Assembly: GCF_024168645.1 (NCBI RefSeq)
Contig: NZ_JALJWF010000001.1
Location: 2,979,501 to 3,043,500, forward strand
DNA: 64,000 nucleotides
Source of the DNA: Pseudomonas sp. GGS8
GTDB lineage: Bacteria > Pseudomonadota > Gammaproteobacteria > Pseudomonadales > Pseudomonadaceae
Direction: 5' to 3'
Under the pieces are notes generated by a model. That model searched no databases. It saw nothing but the letters and a program-made list of their open reading frames with translations, and was not told the DNA's origin. Positions 42,184-51,587 of the stretch are shown piece after piece. The first letter of the stretch is position 1; each line of letters starts with the position of its first letter. A program made the translations under genes and the position numbers.

Positions 42184-45042
42184 ATGCAGGCTTCGACACC
42201 GACTATGCATTACAAAACACCTGGCATGACGGTGTTCGACCCGCGCAGCTTGCCGGTCCGTTCGGTGGATTATTGGCGTGAGGTCGAAGGCGCCCCGACT
42301 CAGGCGCGCATCAACCGTACCCTCCACAATGCCGCAGGATTCGCGGTCAAACAGTGGGATCCACGGCTGTGGGCGTTGCAAAAGGACGATGTCTCGACTC
42401 CTGCCAATCTCACGATCGTAAATTCGTTGTCGGGTGTTCCCGTCAGTACAATCAGCGTCGATGCCGGCTCACAGACCAGTCTTCCCGGCCTGGCCAACGA
42501 AGCGCTGCAAAGCTGGGGCAGTCGCGGTACCCGACGCGAGATTCACTACGACGACCTGCTTCGTCCCGTGGCGGTTTTTGAGCACGTCGCCACGCAGCCA
42601 CCCCGATGTGCCGAGCGTATGGAGTATGGTCGTGCCGAGCACGGCGAGCGGGATCACAACCAGTACGGGCAGTTGATTCGCCAGGATAGTCCCGGCGGGA
42701 CCGAGCTGTTCAAGGCGTTTGCGATCACCGGCCAATGCATCAGGCACGTTCAGCACTTCACCCAGAATACCGCCGCACCTGATTGGCCGGAGCCGATAGC
42801 GGATCGACAGAAGTTGCTCGAACCGGGCGAGGGGGCCCTCTCGACATGGCGTTACGGTCCGTTGGGTAATGTGCTGGAAACCGTCGATGCCAGGCACAAC
42901 TGTCAGACTTTCAACTTCACCCTGGATGGCCAGTTACGCCATGGCGCCTTGAAACTGGCCGGCGAACTCTCTTGGCAAACACTGGTCAGCGAGATCGAGT
43001 ACAACGCCGAGGGACAGCCCCTGCGAGAAGTGGCGGGTAACGGCGTACAAACAACGCTCAAGTATGGTCCCGAGGATGGTCGTCTGTTGGAGCGACGGGC
43101 GAACAGCGATCGAGTCGGATTGCTGCAACACCTGTCCTACGGCTATGACCGAATGGGCAATGTGCTGAGTATCGAAGACAAGGCACTGCCAGTCCGTTAC
43201 TTCAACAACCAGCGTATTGATCCCGTCAGTCGTTTTATCTACGACAGTCTTTATCAATTGGTCCAGGCGTTTGGCTGGGAGGCGGGCGGCCCCAGTAAGG
43301 GGCCGAACTCAGTCGGTCGTACTGATCCGGCAGCGGTCAGCAATTACCATCAGCGCTACTGCTATGACGAGGCCGGCAACCTGCTGAAGCTGACGCATGT
43401 CGGCGCACAAAACCCGGGCCGTGAACTATCGGCCGCGCGGTTCAGCAATCGCTGTCTGCCTTATCGCAAGGGTGTGCCGCCCAGCGAAGAAGACATCGCC
43501 GTAGCGTTCGACGCCAATGGCAATCTGCTGGAGTTGGATCAGGGAAGGTTCTTGACGTGGGATCTGCGAAATCAATTGCAGTCGGTCAGCCCGGTAGAAC
43601 GCGCCTCCGGGCTCAATGACAGTGAGTTCTATGTCTACGATGGCGGCGGTCAGCGGGTGCGCAAGATTCGTTCGTTGCAGACCAATGCCCGAACCGTGAT
43701 CGCCGAAGTGCGTTACTTGCCGGGGCTGGAACTTCGTAACGACAGTGGCACCGGGGAATCGCTGCAAGTCATCACCGCTCAGACCGGGCTCAACAGGGTT
43801 CGGGTGTTGCATTGGGAAACCGAGCCACCGTCCGGCGTCAACGATCAGTACCGCTACACCCAGGTCGATCACCTGAACTCCAGCACCGTGGAACTGACTG
43901 ACGGCGCACAGATCATCAGCCAGGAAGTCTTCTACCCCTACGGCGAAACGGCGTGGTTTGCCGGTACGGACGTGATCGGCGTCGACTATAAAACCATTCG
44001 CTATTCGGGCAAGGAGCGGGATGCGACAGGGCTTCATTACTACGGTTTTCGGTACTGCATACCGTGGTTGCAGCGATGGGCGAATACCGATCCTGCCGGG
44101 ACTGTCGACGGTCTCAATCCGTATCGGATGACCCGGAACAATCCCCTCACCCTTGTCGACGACAACGGGGCAATCAGCACAGTGCCGCAGGCAAACGGAT
44201 TAAGCCGGCCGGTGATTGCGGTGGGCGATGAACGCAAGGTGCCGGGTGCCAGACCCGTTGACGCGGGGAAGCCCGTGTCGATGGTCCCATTCACGGGGCA
44301 ACCAACCGATATCAGGAACGCATTATCGGTGCCGGAATTTAGCCGGGTGATTGTCAATACGGACTTGTTGATGTCAACCAAAGTCCCTTATTCGCCGAGG
44401 ATCAGTTCGCAACTGGCGAATAAGGCTGGGGGGGCCGAGTTTATATTTTCGATGCAGCGGATGACCTATTCCGGACAGGCAAAAGGCGAGTTCAATGCCT
44501 TGAAGGTTGTCGATATAGACGCGGGAGAAATACCTGATCAACGCAGCGCAGTCTCTGGCTATTGGGCTCCTCAGGGAGGCTACGTCGACATAAAGATGCA
44601 CCCCAGGGGCACAGATCCCGACTTTGTTTTTACGCCGGCGTTTAGTGGTTGCTCGCTGACCGTGGATCAGATGAACAACAACGTCCTGCGTGTGAGGCAT
44701 GTAGAGGGCTCAAAGGAAAATGCCCAATACAATCACTTACCCGCCGCCGAGCATGGATTGGGACTGAGTGCGGCCATGCAGTTTCCGGATTACGGCTTCG
44801 ACGTTGATGAAAACAACAATGTGATTACCGAGACGACCGGCTTTGCCTTTATGAAGTACGACCGAAAAACACAGGCGTGGGACATTCATTACCAAGTGGC
44901 TCAGGGCGCCATGGGCGTTGCGAAGTATTCCCCCGCCAAAAAAAGTTTTTTTGGCGGGTCGAATTCCTCTGTGAATGTGTTCGAGCGCTCCAAGGTCCGA
45001 AAAACCATGAACAAGAAGGTTGTCACCGCTAAACAAAAATAA
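42184..45042 (+). CDS. TccC-like RHS toxin, CNF/BLF1-like C-terminus suspected
   Basis: This 952-aa RHS repeat-associated core protein is built like the TccC (TcC) subunit of insecticidal toxin complexes. It opens with a PGMTVFDPRSLPVRSVDYWR stretch, has YD-repeats to about residue 600, then LRVLHWE-like text, YSGKERDATGLHYYGF and the core LQRWANTDPAGTVDGLNPYR. In TccC the Asp residues of this core form the autoprotease that frees the C-terminal toxin; both are kept. The variable C-terminus starts near residue 663 and is about 290 aa. It holds AFSGCS (C823) and VRHVEG (H839), reminiscent of the SGC…His pair of CNF1 and BLF1 deamidases. No TcA/TcB genes and no immunity gene are adjacent. Confidence 0.85.
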   Translation: MQASTPTMHYKTPGMTVFDPRSLPVRSVDYWREVEGAPTQARINRTLHNAAGFAVKQWDPRLWALQKDDVSTPANLTIVNSLSGVPVSTISVDAGSQTSLPGLANEALQSWGSRGTRREIHYDDLLRPVAVFEHVATQPPRCAERMEYGRAEHGERDHNQYGQLIRQDSPGGTELFKAFAITGQCIRHVQHFTQNTAAPDWPEPIADRQKLLEPGEGALSTWRYGPLGNVLETVDARHNCQTFNFTLDGQLRHGALKLAGELSWQTLVSEIEYNAEGQPLREVAGNGVQTTLKYGPEDGRLLERRANSDRVGLLQHLSYGYDRMGNVLSIEDKALPVRYFNNQRIDPVSRFIYDSLYQLVQAFGWEAGGPSKGPNSVGRTDPAAVSNYHQRYCYDEAGNLLKLTHVGAQNPGRELSAARFSNRCLPYRKGVPPSEEDIAVAFDANGNLLELDQGRFLTWDLRNQLQSVSPVERASGLNDSEFYVYDGGGQRVRKIRSLQTNARTVIAEVRYLPGLELRNDSGTGESLQVITAQTGLNRVRVLHWETEPPSGVNDQYRYTQVDHLNSSTVELTDGAQIISQEVFYPYGETAWFAGTDVIGVDYKTIRYSGKERDATGLHYYGFRYCIPWLQRWANTDPAGTVDGLNPYRMTRNNPLTLVDDNGAISTVPQANGLSRPVIAVGDERKVPGARPVDAGKPVSMVPFTGQPTDIRNALSVPEFSRVIVNTDLLMSTKVPYSPRISSQLANKAGGAEFIFSMQRMTYSGQAKGEFNALKVVDIDAGEIPDQRSAVSGYWAPQGGYVDIKMHPRGTDPDFVFTPAFSGCSLTVDQMNNNVLRVRHVEGSKENAQYNHLPAAEHGLGLSAAMQFPDYGFDVDENNNVITETTGFAFMKYDRKTQAWDIHYQVAQGAMGVAKYSPAKKSFFGGSNSSVNVFERSKVRKTMNKKVVTAKQK

Positions 45043-45171
45043 GTGTCGAGCCTACTTGCTGCACCTGGCCCGGAGGGACAAGCAGCCATTCTCAATGGGC
45101 GTCGGCGTGCTATTCGCAGGCCTCGGCGGGGATGGATATTCGCGGATCAGGGCCTGCACCGCTGGTCGGTA

Positions 45172-45187
45172 CTGTAATTTCTGACAG
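45172..45187 (+). promoter_or_regulatory. LexA-like box upstream of RHS gene 2
   Basis: CTGTAATTTCTGACAG, extended to TACTGT-N8-ACAGTA, lies 69 bases ahead of the second RHS gene. It is inside a roughly 65-base segment shared with the region ahead of the first RHS gene (42071-42137 against 45131-45200). Confidence 0.5.
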
Positions 45188-45256
45188 TAGCCAGCCATGC
45201 GCTCGAAACGTTAGAAAACATTGGCCAACAGGGCAGTTATTCGATGGACGGTGGCA

Positions 45257-47974
45257 ATGGGAATGCATCACAACACACCCACACTGACGGTCGTCGATCC
45301 GCGCGGCTTGTCGATCCGTTCGGTTGATTATTGGCGGGCTGTCGAAAACGTCCCTGCTGAGGCACGCATCAACCGCATCGCTTACGATGCCGCAGGACGC
45401 GCGGCAGAACAGTGGGATCCACGGCTTTGGGCGCTGTCACAAGAAGAACCGCTGACACCCGCCAATCTAACGACAGCGTTTTCGTTGTCGGGCAATGCGC
45501 TGTTCACTTACAGCGTCGATGCCGGTTGGCAGCTCAACCTGCCAGGTCTGGGTCGTGAGGTTTTATCGGGATGGGACAGCTGCGGCACGCGACGCGAGGT
45601 TGAATATGACGACCTGCGTCGTCCCGTGGCAGTGTTCGAGCAGGGCACAACTGAGCCGCGAAGGTCTGTTGAACGCATGGCCTATGGCGGTCCCGATCAT
45701 GGCGAGCAGAATCAATGCGGGCAGTTGATCCGCCATGATGACCCTGCCGGGACGGTGCTGTTCGAGGCCTTTTCGATCACCGGCCAATGCGTGAAGCAAG
45801 TCCGTCATTTCACCCTGGACCCCGTTGCCCCAGACGGGCCGGAGTTGGAAGCCGATCGCCAGCGGCTGCTTGAGCCGGGGGAAGGGGCTGTCTCGACGTG
45901 GCGTTTCGGCCCGCTGGGCGATGTGCTGGAACAGATCGATGCCAAGAAAAACCGTCAGGCCTTCAGCCTGACCCTTGAGGGGCGTCTGCGTGAGGCGCGT
46001 CTGCAACTCCAGGGACTGACCACCTGGCAAACGCTGGTCAGCGATATCCAGTACAACGCCGAAGGGCAAATCGAACGGGAGGTCGCGGGCAACGGGGTGC
46101 GAACAACCCTCGGTTACCGTCCTGAAGACGGTCTGTTGATGGAGCGTCGGTCACAGGATGCCGACGCCCGGATGTTGCAGCATCTGATCTATGACTATGA
46201 CCCGATGGGCAACGTGTTGAGCATCGAGGACAAGGCTCTGCCAGTGCGCTACTTCGCCAACCAGCGCATCGACCCGCTCAGTCGCTTTGGCTACGACAGT
46301 CTTTATCAGTTGATCGAGGCCTTTGGTTGGGAGGCGGGCGGTCCCAATCAAGGACCCGGGTCGGTCGGGCGCACCGATCCGGCGGCGGTCAGCAACTATC
46401 GGCAGACTTACCGCTATGACACGGGCGGCAATCTGCTGCAGCGGACCCACGTTGGTGCGCAAGATCACGGGCGCGAGATGAAAGCTGCCCGCTACGGCAA
46501 TCGTTGCCTGCCTTGGCGCAACGGCGTGCCGCCCACCGAAGACGAAATCGCTGCCGCGTTCGACGCCAACGGCAATTTGCTGGAGCTGGATCAGGGACGG
46601 CTCTTGACCTGGGATCTGCGCAATCAGTTGCAATCGGTCAGCCCCGTGGAGCGCGCCTCCGGGCGCAATGACCGGGAGTCGTACCTCTACAATGGCGGTG
46701 GCCAGCGTGTACGCAAAATCCGCTCGTTGCAGACCAACGCCCGAACCGTGGTCGCTGACGTGCGTTACTTGCCGGGGCTGGAGCTGCGCACCGATAACGG
46801 CACCGCAGAGGTGCTGCAGGTGATCACCGCCCAGGCCGGACTCAACAGCGTGCGGGTATTGCATTGGGAGAGCACCCCGCCTTCGGGAACAAACGACCAG
46901 TATCGATACGGCTTCATCGATCATTTGGGTTCGATCAGCCTGGAGCTGGCCCATGATGGGCGAATCATCAGCCGCGAAAACTTTTACCCCTTCGGCGAGA
47001 CGGCGTACCTGGCCGGGGATGATGTGATCGAGGTCAGTTACAAAACCGTTCGTTACTCGGGCAAGGAGCGGGATGCGACGGGGCTTTATTACTATGGCTT
47101 TCGTTACTACGTACCGTGGCTGCAGCGCTGGATTAACCCTGATCCTGCCGGGGACGTGGATGGTTTGAATTTTTACGCGATGGTCATAAATAATCCATTG
47201 ACTCTGTGGGACGCGGATGGGCTCACCAATACAGGGAACTATGAAGTAAAGGTTGGACTGAAGGAGAAGTTGGCGCTGAAAGTATCGAAGTTGAAGGTCA
47301 AGATCAGTGTTTTCGATACAGTGTCGGGAAAGTACAAGGAGTCAGATGAATTTAAGGTTGTGGAAGTGGAAATGGGAAGTAAGTACTTGGTGAGTGGTGA
47401 TGAGGTGAAGAAAAACCTGAAGGAATATAGAGATATTTATAAAGCTCATATGAGTGCGGCGTCAAAAATAAAGCCGGGGGGCGAAGAGTCTAATAGTAGT
47501 CTTGGCGAAAGTGTTTCTGGGTATATGTTACGAAGTGCGAATGATACGTTTGTGGAGGAAGCTAATACTTATCTGGATCCACCGAATATGCACCCGGATA
47601 CTTTCGTTGAGCGACGATTCTTCGCTGTTCTGAAAAGATCGGATAAAAATAAATTGCCTGAGCAGCGAAAGATTTACGGGCTAACTGAGTTGAGTACGCT
47701 TACAGAAAAGGGCAAGACGGAAGTCACTATCATTCAGACCGTCGTCCATCCTGATACTCAAGTTGTAGAAGATTTGCCAGGGAGGGCGCCGAGCAATAAG
47801 GGTTCGATGGGACGATTGCCCCTCATGCGAGGTATCGGCACTTACTTGACAGTGCAGTCTTTGGCAGCAGTGTCGAAGCCTAAGGATGTTGTTGTTAAAA
47901 AAGTTATAACAGAAGCGATAAACCCGCGTTCCGCCAAGATCGCCCTGAAGTTTGGCGCCAAGTTGGTCAAATAA
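45257..47974 (+). CDS. TccC-like RHS toxin, GNAT-like C-terminus suspected
   Basis: This 905-aa tandem paralogue of the preceding gene begins at ATG 45257; 45263 is also possible, and the open frame begins at a TTG at 45221. The first 655 residues closely follow the neighbour: TPTLTVVDPRGLSIRSVDYW, VLHWESTPPSGTNDQYRY, RYSGKERDATGLYYYGFRYY and LQRWINPDPAGDVDGLNFYA. The expected self-cleavage point is after DADGL near 47224. The C-terminal 249 residues (47225-47971) are unrelated to those of the first copy and clearly AT-richer. Their end, GIGTYL … EAINPRSAKIALKFGAKL, resembles the last part of GNAT acetyltransferases. No immunity gene follows. Confidence 0.85.
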   Translation: MGMHHNTPTLTVVDPRGLSIRSVDYWRAVENVPAEARINRIAYDAAGRAAEQWDPRLWALSQEEPLTPANLTTAFSLSGNALFTYSVDAGWQLNLPGLGREVLSGWDSCGTRREVEYDDLRRPVAVFEQGTTEPRRSVERMAYGGPDHGEQNQCGQLIRHDDPAGTVLFEAFSITGQCVKQVRHFTLDPVAPDGPELEADRQRLLEPGEGAVSTWRFGPLGDVLEQIDAKKNRQAFSLTLEGRLREARLQLQGLTTWQTLVSDIQYNAEGQIEREVAGNGVRTTLGYRPEDGLLMERRSQDADARMLQHLIYDYDPMGNVLSIEDKALPVRYFANQRIDPLSRFGYDSLYQLIEAFGWEAGGPNQGPGSVGRTDPAAVSNYRQTYRYDTGGNLLQRTHVGAQDHGREMKAARYGNRCLPWRNGVPPTEDEIAAAFDANGNLLELDQGRLLTWDLRNQLQSVSPVERASGRNDRESYLYNGGGQRVRKIRSLQTNARTVVADVRYLPGLELRTDNGTAEVLQVITAQAGLNSVRVLHWESTPPSGTNDQYRYGFIDHLGSISLELAHDGRIISRENFYPFGETAYLAGDDVIEVSYKTVRYSGKERDATGLYYYGFRYYVPWLQRWINPDPAGDVDGLNFYAMVINNPLTLWDADGLTNTGNYEVKVGLKEKLALKVSKLKVKISVFDTVSGKYKESDEFKVVEVEMGSKYLVSGDEVKKNLKEYRDIYKAHMSAASKIKPGGEESNSSLGESVSGYMLRSANDTFVEEANTYLDPPNMHPDTFVERRFFAVLKRSDKNKLPEQRKIYGLTELSTLTEKGKTEVTIIQTVVHPDTQVVEDLPGRAPSNKGSMGRLPLMRGIGTYLTVQSLAAVSKPKDVVVKKVITEAINPRSAKIALKFGAKLVK

Positions 47975-47977
47975 AGA

Positions 47978-48036
47978 AAAAAGCCCCCGCCCAACCCGCT
48001 GCGGATAGGGAACGCAGCGGGCTGGACGGGAGCTTC
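47978..48036 (-). terminator. terminator of the alginate operon
   Basis: On the minus strand a long stem with AGCCCGCTGCG against CGCAGCGGG at its tip and GCTCCCG/CGGGGGC at its base is followed by TTTTTT (47983-47978). It ends the alg transcript just before the convergent RHS gene. Confidence 0.85.
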
Positions 48037-48052
48037 TTGTGTTACCGGTCAA

Positions 48053-49504
48053 TCACTGCGCGATGGTTTTCACCGACACGCCGCGTTCGATCGGGGTGGA
48101 ACGGCCGTAGATATCTTCAAACCGCTCGATATCGTCTTCACCCAAATAGCTGCCCGATTGCACTTCGATGATCTCGAGTGCAATTTTGCCCGGGTTGCGC
48201 AGACGGTGAACCGAGGCGATCGGGATGTAGGTCGATTGGTTTTCAGTGAGCAGAAACACGTTTTCGTCGCAGGTCACTTCAGCAGTGCCGCTGACCACGA
48301 TCCAGTGTTCGGCGCGGTGATGGTGCATCTGCAGCGACAGGCACGCACCCGGTTTGACCGAGATGCGCTTGACCTGGAAGCGGCCGCCCATGTCCACCGA
48401 GTCGTAGGAACCCCACGGACGATAGACTTCGCAGTGGGTCTGGGTTTCGCTACGGCCCAGCTCGTTGAGGGTGTTGACCATCTGTTTGACGCCTTGGACC
48501 TTGTCCTTGTGGGCGATCATCATGGCGTCCTTGGTTTCGACCACCACGATGTTTTCCAGGCCGATCACCGACACCAGTTTGCCGTTGCCGTGGATCATGC
48601 AGTTCTTGCTGTCCTGGATGACCACGTCGCCTTTGGTGACGTTGCCGTTGGCGTCTTTTTCATTGACTTCCCACAGCGACGACCAGCAGCCGACATCGCT
48701 CCAGCCCGCGGTCAGCGGCACGACGCAGGCGCGCTGGGTTTTTTCCATCACTGAATAGTCGATGGAATTGTCTGGGCAGCAGGCGAAGGTGGCAGGGTCG
48801 ATGTCGACGGTGTCGGGATCCTGCGCGCTACGCTCCAGCGTCAGTACGCAGGTGTCGTAGATGTCCGGATCGTGTTTTTTCAGTTCTTCGAGGAAACGGC
48901 TGGCGCGGAACAGGAACATGCCGCTGTTCCAGAAGTAACCACCGGACTGGACGAACTCGGTGGCGCGTTTCACGTCGGGTTTTTCGACGAAGTGCGAGAC
49001 GCGGCTGACGCCTTCCGGCAGCAGGGCATCGTTGGTGGATTTGATATAGCCGTAACCGGTTTCCGGTTTGGTCGCCGGTACGCCGAACAGCACCATCTCG
49101 CCACGCTCGGCCGCCACGGTGGCCAGGGCCAGGGCGCGTTGCAGGGCTTTCTGGTCTTCCAGGACGTGGTCGGCCGGTAACACCAGCATCAGCTCGTCGC
49201 GACCTTCATTGACCAGCATCATCGCAGTCAGGGCCACTGCTGGTGAGGTGTTGCGGCCGAAGGGTTCCATCAGCACGCGCTGCACGTCCAGGTTGCGGGC
49301 GCTCAGTTGCTCGTTGACGATGAAACGATGTTCCTTGTTGCAGACCACGATCGGGGTGTCCATGCCTTCGAACACCAGGCGTTCGAGGGTTTGCTGGAAC
49401 AGCGTTTGCTCGCCGGTCAGGGCGAGGAATTGCTTGGGAAATTGCTTACGGGAAAGCGGCCAAAGACGTGAGCCGCTACCACCTGACAAGATTACTGGAA
49501 TCAT
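48053..49504 (-). CDS. algA: mannose-1-phosphate guanylyltransferase / mannose-6-phosphate isomerase
   Basis: This 483-aa bifunctional enzyme provides GDP-mannose. The N-terminal nucleotidyltransferase has VILSGGSGSRLWPLSRKQFP, and the C-terminal cupin isomerase domain has VKPGACLSLQMHHHRAEHWI. The length equals AlgA of P. aeruginosa. It is the last gene of the alginate operon, separated from algF by 212 bases that contain a REP doublet, and a terminator follows. GDP-mannose is then oxidised by AlgD to GDP-mannuronate. Confidence 0.97.
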   Translation of the reverse strand: MIPVILSGGSGSRLWPLSRKQFPKQFLALTGEQTLFQQTLERLVFEGMDTPIVVCNKEHRFIVNEQLSARNLDVQRVLMEPFGRNTSPAVALTAMMLVNEGRDELMLVLPADHVLEDQKALQRALALATVAAERGEMVLFGVPATKPETGYGYIKSTNDALLPEGVSRVSHFVEKPDVKRATEFVQSGGYFWNSGMFLFRASRFLEELKKHDPDIYDTCVLTLERSAQDPDTVDIDPATFACCPDNSIDYSVMEKTQRACVVPLTAGWSDVGCWSSLWEVNEKDANGNVTKGDVVIQDSKNCMIHGNGKLVSVIGLENIVVVETKDAMMIAHKDKVQGVKQMVNTLNELGRSETQTHCEVYRPWGSYDSVDMGGRFQVKRISVKPGACLSLQMHHHRAEHWIVVSGTAEVTCDENVFLLTENQSTYIPIASVHRLRNPGKIALEIIEVQSGSYLGEDDIERFEDIYGRSTPIERGVSVKTIAQ

Positions 49505-49596
49505 GTTGTTACTCCTTGAAAAACGTATGGGTCAGAGCTACTGCGTTCTGTCGTTTCACTCTTGTTCTTATTCCGTACCCGATTGACGCCTTGATC

Positions 49597-49691
49597 CACT
49601 GTGGGAGCGAGCCTGCTAGCGATGACTGAGTGTCAGTCGACATCAATGCTGGATGTCAGATCGCAATCGCGAGCAGGCTCGCTCCCACAGG
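49597..49691. repeat. REP doublet between algF and algA
   Basis: ACTGTGGGAGCGAGCCTGCT and following bases to 49624 face 49663-49691 (GCGAGCAGGCTCGCTCCCAC). The spacer, beginning GTGTCAGTCGACATCAATG, is nearly the same as that of the doublet between algL and algI at 53254-53350. Confidence 0.88.
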
Positions 49692-49716
49692 GAACAGCGT
49701 TAATCAGGTGAATTTG

Positions 49717-50385
49717 TTAGCGCGTCGACACTGGGCGCTTTACCCAAACTGGCGACAGGCTGCTGCCATTGCCGGTGACGTACAGCACCGCGGCTTCACC
49801 ACGCTCCAAGGCAACCGGCTTCACGTCGCCGACTTTCTTGTCGCCTTCGTACAGCGCCAGGCTGACTTTCACGGGGTTGATTTCACGTTCGCCGCGGCTC
49901 TTGGCGGCCACGTTCGGCACCACTTCGGTTTTGCCGTCCGCGGTTTTCAGGGTCAGGGCCTTGTCGCTGAGGTTCTGCACGCGCACCAGGGATTTCTGCT
50001 TGTTCTTGAACGGCGGTTCTTCAATCAGTTGCGGCGCGCCGCTGGCGTTGTTGACCAGGGTGTAATAGTGATCACCGGCCAGTTTCACCGGCAGGGTCTG
50101 GCTGCCGATCTTGGCGCTGTAGTCGCCGCCTGGCATGAAGCTGAAGTCAGTGCTGGACAGCGGCGCGACTTCGTTCAGGTTGGTAGTGCCGACAGTGGCG
50201 CTGACTTCGGCGTTGCCGGCGTTGTAGACCCGCACGAAGCTGGAGCCTTTCGGTGCGGTCGGGCCGTAGAGGGCGGCATCGCCACCGGCGAAGGCCTGCA
50301 TCGACAGCACGCTCATGCCGGCGACGAGGGCAACTGCTTTTAAGGAGCGAGCGGCGAGACGGCGAGGAGTAGTAGTGAAAGTCAT
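49717..50385 (-). CDS. algF: alginate O-acetylation protein AlgF
   Basis: This 222-aa periplasmic protein has a long signal peptide (basic MTFTTTPRRLAARSLKAVAL, then VAGMSVLSMQAFA). Its beta-rich mature part (GDAALYGPTAPKGSSFVRVY, DYSAKIGSQTLPVKLAGDHY) fits AlgF. It takes part in O-acetylation of polymannuronate with AlgI, AlgJ and AlgX; its exact task is less clear. It lies 15 bases after algJ. Confidence 0.95.
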   Translation of the reverse strand: MTFTTTPRRLAARSLKAVALVAGMSVLSMQAFAGGDAALYGPTAPKGSSFVRVYNAGNAEVSATVGTTNLNEVAPLSSTDFSFMPGGDYSAKIGSQTLPVKLAGDHYYTLVNNASGAPQLIEEPPFKNKQKSLVRVQNLSDKALTLKTADGKTEVVPNVAAKSRGEREINPVKVSLALYEGDKKVGDVKPVALERGEAAVLYVTGNGSSLSPVWVKRPVSTR

Positions 50386-50400
50386 GGGTGTACCTCTCTT

Positions 50401-51576
50401 TCAGTTTTGCGCCCGGTCGGGCGTCTCGGATTTAGTGTTTGCAGCTACGTTTTGTTGGCGTGCGCCGGCTTGTTTAAGCTCTGCGACCCACTGCGGGTCG
50501 GCGTCACCGATTTCGTTGTTCACAGGCAGATATCGTTCAGGGAACTCCCAGATCAGCACTTGTGGCGGGCTGTTCTTGAAGGCATCGCTTTTGAGGTAGC
50601 TGAGCATCGGCAGAATCGGGCCGTGGCCGTCTTCGGCGTAATTGACCACGTCGCTGTGCAGTGCTTCTTTCAGTGCCCCGACGAAGTTCCAGTTCGGATT
50701 GGCGCTGTAGCTGGTGCCGATCAGGGCCACCGGCACTTCAGTGTTGGCGAACAGTGCGTCATCACCGGCAGGCTGATCCTGAGCCGCCACGGTGTTGCGC
50801 TTCTGCAAAGGTTCTGGCGCCGGCATCAGGTTTTCGAACAGCGGGTCCAGCGGCAGGAACAAGCGCAGGTCGCCCTTGTGGGTCACCTTCTCGGCCGGTT
50901 CGGTGACGAAGTTTTGCGGTTCGCCGCTGAGCGGGGCCTTGTCGGCAATGGTTTTGGCCAGGGTCTGCGCAGCGATTTGTGCGCCTTCCGGGGTCCAGTG
51001 GGTGTCGGTGCGCAGGAACACTTGCTGACCGTCGTGCTTGGCTTGTTGCAGCGGGCCGAGCAGGTCAGGGGCAAGAATTTTGTTGGCCGCCACTTGAGCG
51101 TGGAAGTCCTGATAGAGGTTGGCGTGGATGCTCGAAGGCTTCACTTCACCCAAGTGTTCCGGGTACAGGCGAGTCTTGGCCGGCACGATCGCCATCACCA
51201 GTTTCACGCCTTTCTCTTTCAGTTCCTGGCGCACGCCTTCGACCAGCGCGTAGTTGCCTTGCAGGTTCAACTCTTCGTTGACGATCGGGTTGAATTCCTC
51301 ATCGCTGTACAACCACTGATCGCGACCGAGCACCACGCCCGGACGACCTTCGTTGAACAGTTTGAAATCCAGCGCGGCCCAAAGGTTGGTGCCCAGGCGC
51401 TTGATCGGGAACTCGTCGTCGTAATGCGTCTCGACGGCTTTGGTCCAGCGACCGTTGAGCACGGTGGCATCGGCGTTGGTACTGAAGCCGAAGAAGCTGC
51501 GTACCGACCACACGCCCAGGACCAGCAAGGTCACCAGAAACAGGGCGATGTAGAAGATGCGTAATGAGCGGGTCAT
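50401..51576 (-). CDS. algJ: alginate O-acetyltransferase AlgJ
   Basis: This 391-aa SGNH-like periplasmic acetyltransferase is anchored by one N-terminal segment (IFYIALFLVTLLVLGVWSVR). The active-site Asp-x-His is in LRTDTHWTPEGAQIAAQTLA, and the nucleophilic Ser is in LIGTSYSANPNWNFVGALKE. It works with AlgI on nascent alginate. It overlaps or abuts its neighbours in typical alg order (11 bases after algI). Confidence 0.95.
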   Translation of the reverse strand: MTRSLRIFYIALFLVTLLVLGVWSVRSFFGFSTNADATVLNGRWTKAVETHYDDEFPIKRLGTNLWAALDFKLFNEGRPGVVLGRDQWLYSDEEFNPIVNEELNLQGNYALVEGVRQELKEKGVKLVMAIVPAKTRLYPEHLGEVKPSSIHANLYQDFHAQVAANKILAPDLLGPLQQAKHDGQQVFLRTDTHWTPEGAQIAAQTLAKTIADKAPLSGEPQNFVTEPAEKVTHKGDLRLFLPLDPLFENLMPAPEPLQKRNTVAAQDQPAGDDALFANTEVPVALIGTSYSANPNWNFVGALKEALHSDVVNYAEDGHGPILPMLSYLKSDAFKNSPPQVLIWEFPERYLPVNNEIGDADPQWVAELKQAGARQQNVAANTKSETPDRAQN

Positions 51577-51587
51577 GGTCAGATCCC

